Part shown: positions 34,221-44,549 of the stretch, piece by piece | Numbering within the stretch: the first letter of the stretch is position 1 | How the letters are laid out: every line of letters starts with the position of its first letter | Assembly: GCF_015910535.1 (NCBI RefSeq) | Contig: NZ_JACBJG010000008.1 | Span: 62,001 to 126,000, forward strand | Reading direction: 5' to 3' | Origin: Saccharomonospora sp. NB11 | GTDB taxonomy: Bacteria; Actinomycetota; Actinomycetes; Mycobacteriales; Pseudonocardiaceae | Length of the DNA stretch: 64,000 bases | Position numbers and translations under genes: made by a program | Notes under the pieces: generated by a model | Told to the model about the DNA's origin: nothing | Seen by the model: only the letters and a program-made list of their open reading frames with translations | The model's database searches: none

Positions 34221-35440
34221 CCGTCCAGCGGTATCGACGGGTCGGCGAGGCGCGCGGCGTCCACGGTGGCCCGGCGCCGGACGAGCTGCTTGGCGGGCTC
34301 GATGCCCTCGTCCCACCGGTTGACGTGCATGCCCGCCACGACCCGGCCGTCCGCGAGCCAGAAGGCGTGGAAGGCGTCTTCGCCCAGCTCGCCCCGCACG
34401 ACCACGTCGTGGGAGCCGCTCGGCAGGCCGACGAACTCCATGCCCAGGTCGTACTGGTCGGTGTAGAAGAAGGGCAGTTCGTCGTAGGGGGTGCCGCGGC
34501 CGAGCAGGCTGCGTGCCGCCGCGGGCCCCATGGCCAGGGCGTTCGCCCAGTGCTCCACGCGAAGATGCCTGCCGTAGAAGGGGTGCAGGGCGGAGGCGAC
34601 GTCGCCCGCCGCGACGATCGTGGGATCACCCGCGCGCAGGTACTCGTCGACCACGATGCCGTGGTTCGCGTCGTCCACCGCGAGCCCGCCGCCGCGCGCC
34701 AACGCCGTGTTCGGAGTGGCCCCGACGGCGATCAGCACGGTGTCGGCCTCGACCTCTTCGCCAGCGTCCGTGGTGAGCCCGAGGACGTGCCCCGACCCGA
34801 TGAGGTTGCGCGGGCGGCGACCCGACAACACCGTGACCCCGTGCCGTCGGTGCGTCTCGGTGACGTACTGCCCGATCTCGGTCCCCAGCGTGGCCTGCAA
34901 CGGCACCGGCTGGGGCTCCACGATCGTCACCGGGCAGCCGTACCGGCGGGCGGCCGCCGCGACTTCCAGCCCGATCCAGCCACCACCGACGACGGCCACG
35001 GGATTGCCGGAGCGCAACGCCTCGCGCAGCCGTTCGGAGTCGGCCAGGTCGCGTAGGTAGAGCACGCCTTCCAGTTCGGCACCCGGCAACGACAGGCGGC
35101 GTGGGCTCGCGCCCGTGGCCAGCATCAGGTGCGTGTAGGCGAGGTGCCGTCCGTTCGCCAGCTCGACGGTGTGGGTGTCGCGGCGGATGGAGATCACCGC
35201 CGCGCCGAGGACGAGATCCACCTCGTGGTCGGTGTACCACCCGGGCCCGTGGACGGCGGTGCTCGCGCGGTCGAGCTCGCCCAGCAGGTAGTCCTTCGAC
35301 AGCGGGGGCCGTTCGTAGGGCAGTTCCTCTTCCGCTCCCACGAGCAGGATCGCGCCGGAGAAGCCCTCGGCGCGTAACGTCTCGGCGGCCTTCGCGCCCG
35401 CGAGGCCCGCCCCGACAATGACGACGGTGTCCCTGGCCAT
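34199..35440 (-). CDS. FAD-dependent ferredoxin reductase-type oxidoreductase
   Basis: A 413-aa flavoprotein with an N-terminal FAD-binding Rossmann motif (VVIVGAGLAGAKAAE), the PYERPPLSKDYLLGE motif typical of ferredoxin/rubredoxin reductases of oxygenase systems, an NAD(P)H-binding GGGWIGLEVA and the second FAD contact VAAGDVA. It would pass electrons from NAD(P)H to a ferredoxin. No ferredoxin or oxygenase gene is adjacent. It starts at ATG 35440 and lies upstream of, and on the same strand as, nothing obviously related. Confidence 0.88.
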   Translation of the reverse strand: MARDTVVIVGAGLAGAKAAETLRAEGFSGAILLVGAEEELPYERPPLSKDYLLGELDRASTAVHGPGWYTDHEVDLVLGAAVISIRRDTHTVELANGRHLAYTHLMLATGASPRRLSLPGAELEGVLYLRDLADSERLREALRSGNPVAVVGGGWIGLEVAAAARRYGCPVTIVEPQPVPLQATLGTEIGQYVTETHRRHGVTVLSGRRPRNLIGSGHVLGLTTDAGEEVEADTVLIAVGATPNTALARGGGLAVDDANHGIVVDEYLRAGDPTIVAAGDVASALHPFYGRHLRVEHWANALAMGPAAARSLLGRGTPYDELPFFYTDQYDLGMEFVGLPSGSHDVVVRGELGEDAFHAFWLADGRVVAGMHVNRWDEGIEPAKQLVRRRATVDAARLADPSIPLDGVVVGAH

Positions 35441-35595
35441 GCCCTCACCGCTTCCGTGTGCGCGCCTACGCGGCGAGTACCCGGCGTGCGGCGGGGTTAC
35501 GCACCGGCCGGATGACGCCCGTGTCCCGGGTCGTACGCGACACCGTCGCCCGGATCACCGGACGGCTGCGTTCCGCTGAGCACCGGGTCGGCGAT

Positions 35596-36366
35596 TCAGC
35601 CGCCGACCCGCGCCGTGAGCTCGGCGGCCGAGGCGCGCACCTCGGCCGCCAGGTCCGGCCACTGTCGCCCGCACTCGGCGTCGCACTCGTGGCGGAACGT
35701 CACGCTGATCGCGGCGATCGGGCGGCCGTCCGGGTTGACCACCGGTGCGGCGACGGAGGCGAAGCCCTCGGTGACGTAGCCGTCCTCGACGGCCCAGCCC
35801 CGCCGACGTTCCGCCGCCAGCAGCCGCCGCAGTCTCGGCAGGTCGCGGGGACCCCGCTCGGTGCGGAGCACGAAACTCCCGGAGCGGGGGAACAACGCCC
35901 GCACCTGGGCTGCGGGCAGATGCGCGAGGATCGCGCGTCCCGACGCGGGCAGGTGCGCGGGCAGGCGTACCCCGACCTCGGTCACCAGTCCCAACGGCCA
36001 CCGCGGTTGCTCCCGCAGCAGGTACAGCGTCTCGGCGCCGTGCAACACACCCAGGTGGGCGGTGAGTCCGATCCGGTCGGTGAGGGCACGCAGCAACGGC
36101 CGGGCCAGCTCCTCCAGCGGGTTGTGCCGCAGGTAGGCCGAACCCACCTCGAAGGCCGTCACCCCGAGGCCGTAGCGGCGCTGCTCGGGCAGGTGGGTCA
36201 CGAATCCGGCCGCTGCCAGCTCCGACAGCAGGTGATAGGTCGTGGAGCGCGGCAACTGCAACTCCCGAGCCACGGCGGCGGCCGTCATCGGCTCCGCCTT
36301 CGCCGCCAGCAGCCGCAACACGGCCAGCCCACGCCGCAGGGCGGGCACGTCGCTGCTTCGCCCCAC
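35596..36366 (-). CDS. IclR-family regulator, probable hut regulator
   Basis: A 256-aa IclR-type regulator: N-terminal winged HTH (TAAAVARELQLPRSTTYHLL) and a C-terminal IclR ligand-binding domain (GLTAHLGVLHG, SGRAILAHLP, GWAVEDGYVTEG, SVTFRHECD). It is divergent from hutH with 83 bp between starts, and a perfect 6-8-6 palindrome lies in that gap. It therefore probably senses histidine or urocanate and controls the hut operon, and may control itself. GTG 36366 is the start that keeps the complete HTH. Confidence 0.87.
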   Translation of the reverse strand: MGRSSDVPALRRGLAVLRLLAAKAEPMTAAAVARELQLPRSTTYHLLSELAAAGFVTHLPEQRRYGLGVTAFEVGSAYLRHNPLEELARPLLRALTDRIGLTAHLGVLHGAETLYLLREQPRWPLGLVTEVGVRLPAHLPASGRAILAHLPAAQVRALFPRSGSFVLRTERGPRDLPRLRRLLAAERRRGWAVEDGYVTEGFASVAAPVVNPDGRPIAAISVTFRHECDAECGRQWPDLAAEVRASAAELTARVGG

Positions 36367-36377
36367 CTCTCGTCCTC

Positions 36378-36397
36378 CTGTCTGGGATACGAGACAG
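36378..36397. promoter_or_regulatory. Palindromic operator between iclR and hutH
   Basis: CTGTCT-N8-AGACAG is a perfect 20-bp inverted repeat, 11 bp from the regulator start and 52 bp from hutH. Spacing and symmetry fit a dimeric IclR operator. Confidence 0.55.
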
Positions 36398-36449
36398 TGT
36401 CGCTCGCCGTGGTCTCGCTCGCGAGCCCCGCGCGGGGTGTGATGGGGGC

Positions 36450-37985
36450 ATGCGAGCTGTTGCCATCGGACTCACGCCCCTGACGCGTGAGGAGGTCGTC
36501 GCCGTCGCCAGGGACGGCGCGCCCGTGGAGCTGACGCCCGAGGCGCTGAAAGCGGTCACGGAGGCGCGAGCCCACATCGACGCCCTGGCCGCCTCCGAGC
36601 GTCCCGTCTACGGCGTGTCCACCGGCTTCGGCGCCCTGGCGGTGAAGTACATCCCCGGCGAGCGCCGCGCCGCCCTCCAGCGTTCCCTCGTGCGCTCGCA
36701 CGCCGCCGGAGCCGGGCCCGAGGTGGAGCGGGAGGTCGTGCGCGCGTTGACGTTGCTGCGGCTGCGCACGCTCACCACCGGGCACACCGGCGTGCGGCCT
36801 GCCACGGTGCGGGCCATGGCCGACCTGCTCAACGCCGGGATCGCGCCCGTCGTGCACGAGTACGGCTCGCTCGGCTGCTCCGGCGACCTCGCGCCGCTGT
36901 CGTCGATCGCGCTGGCCCTCACCGGCGAGGGCGAGGTCCGCGACGCGCAGGGGCGGCTTCGCCCCGCCGCCGAGGCACTCGCCGACGCGGGACTGGAGCC
37001 GGTCGAGCTGGGGGAGAAGGAAGGACTCGCCCTCATCAACGGCACCGACGGCATGCTCGGCATGCTCGTGCTGGCACTCGCCGACCTCCGCCGCCTGCTC
37101 GACACCGCCGATCTCACCGCCGCCATGAGCGTGGAGAGCCTGCTCGGCACCGACCGCGTGTTCGCCGACGACCTCCAGCAGTTGCGGCCGCATCCCGGTC
37201 AGGCCGAGTCGGCGCGCCGGATGCGGCGCTTCCTCGCGGACTCCGAGATCGTGGCCAGCCACCGCGGACCCGACTGCACGCGCGTGCAGGACGCCTACTC
37301 CCTGCGCTGTGCCCCGCAGGTGCACGGCGCGGCGCGGGACACGATGGCCCACGCCGAGACCGTCGCCGACCGGGAACTCGCCGCCGTCGTCGACAACCCC
37401 GTCGTGCTGGCCGACGGCCGCGTGGAGTCCAACGGCAACTTCCACGGCGCTCCGCTCGCGTACGTGCTGGATTTCCTCGCCATCGCGATCGCCGACGTGG
37501 CGAGCATGGCCGAACGTCGCACCGACCGGCTGCTCGACGTCGCGCGCTCGCACGGGCTGCCGCCGTTCCTCGCCGACGACCCCGGCGTCGACTCCGGCCA
37601 CATGATCGCCCACTACACCCAGGCGTCCGTGGTCGCCGAGCTGAAACGGCTGGCCGTGCCCGCCTCGGTGGACTCCATTCCCACCAGCGCCATGCAGGAG
37701 GACCACGTGTCCATGGGGTGGGCGGCGGCGCGCAAACTGCGCCGCGCCGTCGACGGCCTGACCACGGTGCTCGCCGTCGAGTTCCTCACCGCGGCACGCG
37801 CACTCGACCTGCGCGCCCCGCTCGCCCCGGCCCCGGCCACGGCGGCGGCCCTGGCCGAGCTGCGTCACCACGTCCCCGGTCCCGGACCCGACCGGCACCT
37901 CGCTCCGGAACTCGCCGAGGCAGGCGAGCTGATCCGCTCCGGCATCGCGTTGCGCGCTGCCGAAACCTGTGGGGAGGAATCATGA
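36450..37985 (+). CDS. hutH: Histidine ammonia-lyase
   Basis: A 511-aa enzyme of the aromatic amino acid lyase family; deaminates histidine to urocanate, the first step of histidine breakdown. The MIO cofactor tripeptide is in [12 protein letters not shown] (Cys143-Ser144-Gly145), where most relatives have Ala-Ser-Gly; Cys at the first position is known in actinobacterial histidases. YGVSTGFG supplies the conserved N-terminal catalytic Tyr region. Its stop overlaps the hutU start (ATGA), and it is the first gene of a five-gene operon divergent from an IclR regulator. Confidence 0.96.
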   Translation: MRAVAIGLTPLTREEVVAVARDGAPVELTPEALKAVTEARAHIDALAASERPVYGVSTGFGALAVKYIPGERRAALQRSLVRSHAAGAGPEVEREVVRALTLLRLRTLTTGHTGVRPATVRAMADLLNAGIAPVVHEYGSLGCSGDLAPLSSIALALTGEGEVRDAQGRLRPAAEALADAGLEPVELGEKEGLALINGTDGMLGMLVLALADLRRLLDTADLTAAMSVESLLGTDRVFADDLQQLRPHPGQAESARRMRRFLADSEIVASHRGPDCTRVQDAYSLRCAPQVHGAARDTMAHAETVADRELAAVVDNPVVLADGRVESNGNFHGAPLAYVLDFLAIAIADVASMAERRTDRLLDVARSHGLPPFLADDPGVDSGHMIAHYTQASVVAELKRLAVPASVDSIPTSAMQEDHVSMGWAAARKLRRAVDGLTTVLAVEFLTAARALDLRAPLAPAPATAAALAELRHHVPGPGPDRHLAPELAEAGELIRSGIALRAAETCGEES

Positions 37986-39640
37986 GCACACCCGTGCGAG
38001 CGGCCCGCGGCACCACGCTGACCGCGCGGTCGTGGGCCACCGAGGCACCACTGCGCATGCTGCACAACAACCTCGATCCCGAGGTGGCCGAGCGGCCCGA
38101 GGACCTCGTGGTCTACGGCGGCACCGGCAAGGCGGCGCGCGACTGGCCCAGCTTCCACGCCATCACCCGCGAACTCACCGACCTCCGCGAGGACGAGACG
38201 CTGCTCGTGCAGTCGGGTCGCCCGGTGGGCGTGCTGCGCACGCACGAGTGGGCGCCGCGAGTCCTCATCGCGAACAGCAACCTGGTGCCCGACTGGGCGA
38301 GTTGGCCCGAGTTCCGCCGCCTGGACGCGCTCGGTCTGACGATGTACGGGCAGATGACGGCCGGTTCGTGGATCTACATCGGCACGCAGGGCATCCTGCA
38401 GGGCACCTACGAGACGTTCGCGGCCGTGGCGGAGAAGCGGTTCGGCGGGTCGCTGCGCGGCACACTGACCGTCACCGCCGGTCTCGGCGGGATGGGCGGG
38501 GCCCAACCGCTGGCCGTCACCATGAACGAGGGCGTGGCGCTGGTGGTCGAGTGCGACGCCGAGCGCGCGCGCCGCCGGGTCGAGACCCGCTACCTCGACG
38601 AGATCGCTTCCGACCTCGACAGTGCGATTCGGACGGTGGAGCAAGCGAAGCGGGACGGCACGCCGCTGTCGGTGGCTGTCATCGGCAACGCCGCCGAGGT
38701 GCTGCCCGAGCTGCTGCGGCGCGGGGTGGCGGTCGACGTCGTCACCGATCAGACCTCCGCGCACGACCCGCTGGCCTACCTGCCCAAGGGCGTCGCCGTC
38801 GAGGACTGGCACGACTACGCCGAGACCAAACCCGACGAGTTCACCGACCGCGCGCGCGAGTCGATGGCCGAGCACGTCGAGGCGATGGTCGGCTTCCTCG
38901 ACGCGGGCGCGGAGGTGTTCGACTACGGCAACTCGCTGCGCAGCGAGGCGAAACTCGGCGGCTGCGAGCGGGCGTTCGACTATCCCGGGTTCGTGCCCGC
39001 CTACATCCGGCCGCTGTTCTGCGAGGGCAAGGGGCCGTTCCGCTGGGCGGCGCTGTCGGGCGAGGCGTCGGACATCGCCGCCACCGACCGCGCCGTGCTC
39101 GACCTCTTCGGCGACAACGAACGACTGGCGCGTTGGATCCGTCTCGCGGGGGAGCGCGTGGCGTTCCAGGGGCTGCCCGCGCGGATCTGCTGGCTCGGCT
39201 ACGGCGAGCGGCACCTCGCGGGCGAGCGGTTCAACGAGATGGTCGCGCGCGGGGAGCTGGCCGCTCCCGTCGTGATCGGCAGGGACCACCTCGACTGCGG
39301 CTCGGTGGCCTCGCCGTACCGGGAGACGGAGGGCATGGCCGACGGCTCCGATGCCATCGCCGACTGGCCGCTGCTCAACGCGCTGGTCAACACGGCATCG
39401 GGGGCCACGTGGGTGTCGATCCACCACGGTGGCGGAGTGGGGATGGGCCGGTCGATCCACGCGGGTCAGGTCACCGTCGCCGACGGCACCGACCTCGCGT
39501 CCCGCAAGATCGAGCGCGTCCTCACCAACGACCCCGCCATGGGCGTGCTGCGCCACGCCGACGCGGGATACGAACGCGCGCGGCAGGTGGCCGACGAGCG
39601 AGGACTGCGCGTCCCCGTCCGTGAGGCGGAGTCGGCATGA
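37982..39640 (+). CDS. hutU: Urocanate hydratase
   Basis: A 552-aa enzyme converting urocanate to imidazolone propionate with tightly bound NAD. The NAD-binding [12 protein letters not shown] and the conserved [30 protein letters not shown] and [18 protein letters not shown] blocks are all present, and the length is that of the family. ATG 37982 overlaps hutH by 4 bp, and the stop overlaps the next gene by 4 bp. Confidence 0.97.
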   Translation: MSTPVRAARGTTLTARSWATEAPLRMLHNNLDPEVAERPEDLVVYGGTGKAARDWPSFHAITRELTDLREDETLLVQSGRPVGVLRTHEWAPRVLIANSNLVPDWASWPEFRRLDALGLTMYGQMTAGSWIYIGTQGILQGTYETFAAVAEKRFGGSLRGTLTVTAGLGGMGGAQPLAVTMNEGVALVVECDAERARRRVETRYLDEIASDLDSAIRTVEQAKRDGTPLSVAVIGNAAEVLPELLRRGVAVDVVTDQTSAHDPLAYLPKGVAVEDWHDYAETKPDEFTDRARESMAEHVEAMVGFLDAGAEVFDYGNSLRSEAKLGGCERAFDYPGFVPAYIRPLFCEGKGPFRWAALSGEASDIAATDRAVLDLFGDNERLARWIRLAGERVAFQGLPARICWLGYGERHLAGERFNEMVARGELAAPVVIGRDHLDCGSVASPYRETEGMADGSDAIADWPLLNALVNTASGATWVSIHHGGGVGMGRSIHAGQVTVADGTDLASRKIERVLTNDPAMGVLRHADAGYERARQVADERGLRVPVREAESA

Positions 39641-40845
39641 CCGCCACCGCGTTGCTGGGGGCCCTCGCCGACGTGGGCGTCGACCGTGTGCGGGGCGGCT
39701 ACTCCCGGCACGGCTTCGACCGCACCGACGTCGAGCTGCGGGAGTGGTTCACCGCCGAGGCCACGGCGAGGGGCCTGGACGTGCAGACGGATCGCAATGG
39801 CAACCTCTGGGCGTGGTGGGGAGCGCCCGGGCCGAACGCCGTGGTCACGGGAAGCCACCTCGACTCGGTGCCGGGCGGCGGGGCGTTCGACGGTCCCCTC
39901 GGCGTCGTGTCGGCACTCGCGGCCGTCGACGTGTTGCGGGCCCAGGACTTCCGCCCCGCCCGTCCGATGGCGGTGGTCGTGTTCGCCGAGGAGGAGGGCG
40001 GGCGCTTCGGCGTGCCTTGTCTGGGGTCGCGGCTGCTGGCGGGAACAGTGGACGCCGACCGGGCGCGGGCGCTGAAGGACACCGACGGCACCACCCTCGC
40101 CGAGGCGGTCCGCGCGGCGGGCCTCGATCCCCGATGGCTCGGCCCGGAACCCGAGCTGGTGTCCCGCATCGGGTGCTTCGTGGAGCTGCACGTGGAGCAG
40201 GGGCGCGGCCTCGTGGACCTTGCCGCCCCGGTGGGAGTGGCCAGCTCGATCCTCGCGCACGGTCGCTGGCGGCTCACCTTTCATGGCGAGGGCAATCACG
40301 CCGGAGCCACCCCACTCGCCGACCGACGCGACCCGATGGTGCCCGCGGCGTCGCTCGTACTGGCCGCCCGACGGGCCGCGGGTTCGGTTCCCGGCGCCCG
40401 TGCCACCGTGGGCCGCCTCGTCCCCACGCCGGGCGGCACGAACGTGATTCCCTCCACCGTGGACGTCTGGTTGGACGCGCGAGCACCCGGTGACAGCGAC
40501 ACGCGCACGCTCGTTGACGACGTCGTCGCGGCGGCGCGCGAGGCCGCCGAAGCCGAGGGCTGCACCGTCACCGTCCGCGAGGAGTCCTACGGCGACACCG
40601 TGGTGTTCGACAGCGCGTTGCGCGACGAGTTGTCGGGCGTGCTCGGCGGGGTGCCCGCCCTGCCGACCGGTGCCGGACACGACGCGGGCGTGCTCGCGGG
40701 CCGGATTCCCACCGCCATGCTGTTCGTCCGCAACCCCACCGGCGTGAGCCACGCCCCGGCCGAGCACGCCGAGGCCGACGACTGCGAGGCCGGGGTCACC
40801 GCGCTCGCTCGCGTGCTCGCACACCTCGCGGGGGCGCCGTGCTGA
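39637..40845 (+). CDS. M20/hydantoinase-type amidohydrolase in the hut operon (annotated elsewhere as allantoate amidohydrolase)
   Basis: A 402-aa zinc amidohydrolase of the allantoate amidohydrolase/N-carbamoylase branch of M20. Metal motifs are [23 protein letters not shown] and the late [19 protein letters not shown] is typical of this branch. It sits between hutU and hutF with 4- and 7-bp overlaps, and the operon has no canonical N-formylglutamate deformylase (HutG). The likely role is therefore hydrolysis of the N-formylglutamate released by HutF rather than of allantoate. That role is inferred from context; the same gene order occurs in streptomycetes. Confidence 0.88.
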   Translation: MTATALLGALADVGVDRVRGGYSRHGFDRTDVELREWFTAEATARGLDVQTDRNGNLWAWWGAPGPNAVVTGSHLDSVPGGGAFDGPLGVVSALAAVDVLRAQDFRPARPMAVVVFAEEEGGRFGVPCLGSRLLAGTVDADRARALKDTDGTTLAEAVRAAGLDPRWLGPEPELVSRIGCFVELHVEQGRGLVDLAAPVGVASSILAHGRWRLTFHGEGNHAGATPLADRRDPMVPAASLVLAARRAAGSVPGARATVGRLVPTPGGTNVIPSTVDVWLDARAPGDSDTRTLVDDVVAAAREAAEAEGCTVTVREESYGDTVVFDSALRDELSGVLGGVPALPTGAGHDAGVLAGRIPTAMLFVRNPTGVSHAPAEHAEADDCEAGVTALARVLAHLAGAPC

Positions 40846-42158
40846 GCTATTGGTGCTCCCATGCGTGGTTGCCCGACAGCCTCGCCGACGGCGTGCTCGT
40901 CACGGTCGCCGACGACGGGACCATCACGGACGTCCGGCAAGCGGACCCGCGGCCGGACTCCCGCAGGCTCGACGGCGTGGTGTTCCCCGGCTTCGCCAAC
41001 GCGCACTCCCACGCCTTCCACCGCGCGTTGCGGGGCCGCACGCACGCCGACGGCGGCACGTTCTGGACCTGGCGCGACACCATGTATCGGCTGGCGCAGC
41101 GCCTCGACCCGGACTCCTACCTCCGTCTCGCCCGCGCCGTCTACGCCGAGATGGTGGTGTGCGGGGTGACGTGTGTGGGTGAGTTCCACTACCTGCACCA
41201 CGACCCGGACGGTCGCCCCTACGCCGACGCCAACGCCATGGGACACGCGCTGCGCCAGGCCGCCGCCGACGCGGGCCTGCGGCTGACGCTGCTCGACACC
41301 TGTTACCTCACCGGCGGCATCGGCGAGCCGCTCGACGGGGTGCAGCGCAGGTTCGGCGACGGCAGCGTGGCGGTGTGGGCCGAGCGGGTCGAGATGCTGG
41401 TCGACGAGGGCACCGACGCCACGACCCGCATCGGGGCCGCCGTGCACTCGGTGCGGGCCGTGCCCGCGCGGGAGCTGCCCGAACTGGCCTCGGCCCTGCC
41501 GGGGCGACCGTTGCACGTCCACGTGTCCGAACAACCCGCGGAGAACGCCGCGTGCCTGGCCGCGCACGGCCGTAGTCCCGTGGCGCTGCTGCATGAGACC
41601 GGCGTGCTCTCTCCCCGCACCACCGCCGTCCACGCCACCCACCTGAGCCCCGAGGACGTGACGTTGCTCGGGGACAGCGGCACGGCGGTGTGTTTCTGCC
41701 CGAGCACCGAGGCAGATCTGGCCGACGGCCTCGGTCCGGCCCGGGAACTGGCCGCCGCGGGCTGCCGCCTCTGTCTCGGCAGCGACCAGCACGCCGTCGT
41801 GGACCCGCTCACCGAGGCCCGAGCACTGGAACACGGGGAACGGCTGCGCTCGGGACATCGCGGTCGCTTCACGCCCGCCGCCCTCGTCGCGGCGGCCACC
41901 GTGGACGGACATGCCGCTTTGGGCTGGCCGGAGGCGGGGGCCATCTCGGTGGGAGCGCCGTGCGATCTGGTGGCCGTGCGTACCGACACCGTGCGCACGG
42001 CGGGCGCGATCCCCGAGCAGCTTCCGCTGGTGGCCTCGGCGACCGACGTCGCGACGGTGGTCGTCGGCGGCCGGGTGGTCGCCGAGGACGGCCGACACAC
42101 CACGCTCGGCGACGTGGGAGCACTGCTGGCACGGGAGATCGGGGAGTTGTGGGCATGA
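40839..42158 (+). CDS. hutF: N-formimidoylglutamate deiminase
   Basis: A 439-aa amidohydrolase-superfamily enzyme that converts formiminoglutamate to N-formylglutamate and ammonia. Zinc ligands are visible in [14 protein letters not shown], the [10 protein letters not shown] histidine and [15 protein letters not shown]. HutF rather than HutE/HutG shows that histidine is degraded by the two-step formylglutamate branch here. GTG 40839 overlaps the previous stop by 7 bp; the stop overlaps the hutI start by 4 bp. Confidence 0.93.
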   Translation: MLSYWCSHAWLPDSLADGVLVTVADDGTITDVRQADPRPDSRRLDGVVFPGFANAHSHAFHRALRGRTHADGGTFWTWRDTMYRLAQRLDPDSYLRLARAVYAEMVVCGVTCVGEFHYLHHDPDGRPYADANAMGHALRQAAADAGLRLTLLDTCYLTGGIGEPLDGVQRRFGDGSVAVWAERVEMLVDEGTDATTRIGAAVHSVRAVPARELPELASALPGRPLHVHVSEQPAENAACLAAHGRSPVALLHETGVLSPRTTAVHATHLSPEDVTLLGDSGTAVCFCPSTEADLADGLGPARELAAAGCRLCLGSDQHAVVDPLTEARALEHGERLRSGHRGRFTPAALVAAATVDGHAALGWPEAGAISVGAPCDLVAVRTDTVRTAGAIPEQLPLVASATDVATVVVGGRVVAEDGRHTTLGDVGALLAREIGELWA

Positions 42159-43315
42159 CGGCCACGCTGATCACGGGTATCGCGGAACTCACCACCAACG
42201 ACGACGACCTCGGCACGCTCACCGACGCCGCCCTGGTGCTGGCGGGCTCGCGGGTCGCCTGGGTCGGACCGGCGTCACGGGCCCCGGTCGCCGACACGCG
42301 CGTCGACGTCGAGGGACGTGCCGTGCTGCCCGGGTGGGTGGACAGCCACACGCACCTCGTGTTCGCCGGGGACCGGTCGGCCGAGTTCGCCGCGCGCCTG
42401 GCCGGGCGGCCGTACGACGCGGGCGGCATCGCCGTCACCGTGGGGGCCACGCGGTCGGCGTCCGACGACGTCCTCGCGGCCACGCTGCGGCGGCTGGTGC
42501 GGGAGGCGGTGAGCCAGGGAACCACCTGCCTGGAGACGAAGACCGGGTACGGGCTGACGGTCGCCGACGAGACCCGCGCGGCCCGGCTCGCGAGCGAGCA
42601 CGTCGACGAGGTCACGTTCCTGGGCGCCCACGTGGTGCCGACGGGCTGGAGCGTCGACGACTACGTCGGCCTGGTGTGCGGGGAGATGCTCGACGCCGTC
42701 GCCCCGTACGTGCGGTGGGCCGACGTGTTCTGCGAGCGGGGCGCGTTCGACGCCGACGCCTCCCGCGAGGTGCTCACGGCGGCCGCGAAGGCCGGGCTCG
42801 GACTGCGGGTGCACGGCAACCAACTCGGCCCCGGGCCCGGCGTGCTCCTGGCGGTGGAACACGGAGCGGCGAGCGTGGACCACTGCACCTACCTCACCGA
42901 GTCCGATATGGACGCACTGGCCAACTCCGACACGGTGGCGACGCTGCTGCCCGCGTGCGACCTGTCGACCCGGCAGCCGTTGCCCGATGCCCGAGCCCTG
43001 CTCGACGCGGGCGCGACCGTGGCGCTCGCGTCGAACTGCAACCCCGGTTCCTCGTACACCACGTCCATGGCGTTCTGCGTCACCACGGCGGTGTTGCAGC
43101 TCGGCATGACCGTGGAGGAGGCGGTGCGCGCTGCGACCTGGGGCGGGGCGAGGGCGTTGCGCCGCGAGTCGGGCGAGGGTGCCGTCGGGGTGCTCCGCCC
43201 GGGCGCGCGGGCCGACGTGCACGTCCTCGACGCGCCCTCGGCGGCGCATCTCGCCTACCGGCCCGGGGTTCCCCTGACCCACGCGGTCTGGCGCGACGGC
43301 CGCCGCGTCCGCTGA
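42155..43315 (+). CDS. hutI: Imidazolonepropionase
   Basis: A 386-aa amidohydrolase that opens imidazolone propionate to formiminoglutamate. Family motifs include [12 protein letters not shown] (zinc HxH), the conserved [24 protein letters not shown] and [17 protein letters not shown] 42155 overlaps the hutF stop. It is the last gene of the operon, so gene order (H-U-M20-F-I) does not follow reaction order, but the operon contains every step from histidine to N-formylglutamate. Confidence 0.95.
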   Translation: MTATLITGIAELTTNDDDLGTLTDAALVLAGSRVAWVGPASRAPVADTRVDVEGRAVLPGWVDSHTHLVFAGDRSAEFAARLAGRPYDAGGIAVTVGATRSASDDVLAATLRRLVREAVSQGTTCLETKTGYGLTVADETRAARLASEHVDEVTFLGAHVVPTGWSVDDYVGLVCGEMLDAVAPYVRWADVFCERGAFDADASREVLTAAAKAGLGLRVHGNQLGPGPGVLLAVEHGAASVDHCTYLTESDMDALANSDTVATLLPACDLSTRQPLPDARALLDAGATVALASNCNPGSSYTTSMAFCVTTAVLQLGMTVEEAVRAATWGGARALRRESGEGAVGVLRPGARADVHVLDAPSAAHLAYRPGVPLTHAVWRDGRRVR

Positions 43316-43370
43316 GGGGCCGCGTCACCGAGGCTGCGGCCACCGTCGTCGGGTCCGCTACGGTGCGGCC

Positions 43371-44099
43371 GTGACGCGATCGACCCGACAGCGGACGCAA
43401 CCGCGCCGTGTGGCGGCGTGGACGGGTGTGGCTTCCGTCGGCTACGCCCTGACGCTCACCGTGGCCACCGACCACCTGTACTTGTTCGCGATCCCCGGAA
43501 TGCTGTGTCTGGTGACGGTGGTCGCCGTCGCGGTGCTGCGGGTCCAGCGCGCCCCGGTGCGCGTGACGGACGCCCGCGACGTCCGTGCCGTTCTACGACG
43601 GCACCGCGCGGTGGTGGGGTGGCGCTACGGAACGTTGCTCGCGCTCGCCGTGGCGTCGTGCTCGGTGCCGCTCCTGCTCGACGTCGCGGTGCTGTACCCG
43701 CTGGTGGGCGTGGGGCTGGTGACCGCGATTCTCCTGCACTCCGTCGTCGCCGCGCAGGTCTGCCTGCTCCGGCACTGTTCGCGCGTGCTGGCCGGCTACG
43801 AACCACGGAGCGCTTCCGTGCACGTGATCCTGGCGCTGGATCGTGGTCGCCTGTGCGTGCGCGTCGGACGCTCGCCGAGGATGGTGGCTCGGGGCGTCGC
43901 ACGCCTCGGGCCGGAGTCGTCCGGTGACGGCCGGTTCGCGGGCGACGACGAACTCGGCGGTGTGCTCGTGACCGCGTCCGGCGACCTGGCGTTGCTCGTG
44001 CCGCAGGACGGAGCCGAGCGAGCCCGCCACCGCAGCCGGGCGGACGCGGAACGGAAGGACCGGGAGCGGCGCGCGGGCCTGGACCGACTGCACCCGTGA
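43371..44099 (+). CDS. Membrane protein with cytoplasmic C-terminal domain
   Basis: A 242-aa protein with four hydrophobic segments in the first ~130 residues and a soluble, Arg-rich C-terminus of about 100 residues. It begins at GTG 43371, 55 bp after hutI, and could be read through from that operon. No family is recognised and no histidine-linked role is indicated. Confidence 0.7.
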   Translation: MTRSTRQRTQPRRVAAWTGVASVGYALTLTVATDHLYLFAIPGMLCLVTVVAVAVLRVQRAPVRVTDARDVRAVLRRHRAVVGWRYGTLLALAVASCSVPLLLDVAVLYPLVGVGLVTAILLHSVVAAQVCLLRHCSRVLAGYEPRSASVHVILALDRGRLCVRVGRSPRMVARGVARLGPESSGDGRFAGDDELGGVLVTASGDLALLVPQDGAERARHRSRADAERKDRERRAGLDRLHP

Positions 44100-44187
44100 C
44101 GGGCGATCCGCCCCACGCCGGCGGATCGCCGCCCCGGCGTCCTATGCGGACACTCGCTCCCCGGAGTGGCGCGGCTCTCCCTCGCGG

Positions 44188-44433
44188 TCAGGTCTGCGGC
44201 AGCGGCGGGATGTCGTGCTCGGGGAAACCCGCTCGGATACGCCATTCCCGGTCGCACGACCAGCAGGTCGGGTCGTGCCACCAACCGGACAACTCCACGA
44301 AGTCCCGTTCCCCCGGGGTGACCTCGGCCCCGCACAACGTGGAGAACGGGACACCGGGATGCGGTTTGGCGGTCTTCTCGACGTGGTAGGCGTGACGTCG
44401 TCCTTCTGCTTGCTGCCAACGAAATGGTCCCAT
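44188..44433 (-). CDS. Small zinc-finger-like protein, paralogue A
   Basis: An 81-aa soluble protein with the pattern WQQAE..RH.Y ... PF.TLCG ... RD ... WHDPTCWSC, giving one Cys in TLCG and a CxxC pair that could bind zinc with a His. The same pattern occurs in the gene at 53038. It is divergent from an XRE/DUF397 gene pair, an association seen in Pseudonocardiaceae and streptomycetes. Function unknown; zinc binding is inferred from Cys/His spacing. Confidence 0.72.
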   Translation of the reverse strand: MGPFRWQQAEGRRHAYHVEKTAKPHPGVPFSTLCGAEVTPGERDFVELSGWWHDPTCWSCDREWRIRAGFPEHDIPPLPQT

Positions 44434-44549
44434 TCGACTCCCCCGGTCGGTGGTCTTTGCTGATCAGGCTGGCTGTCTACTGCCTGTAGTTGCAATCTCC
44501 CGATCGTGTGACTTGCTGTGAGGGGGCCGACGCTCGCTACGATCCGCGC

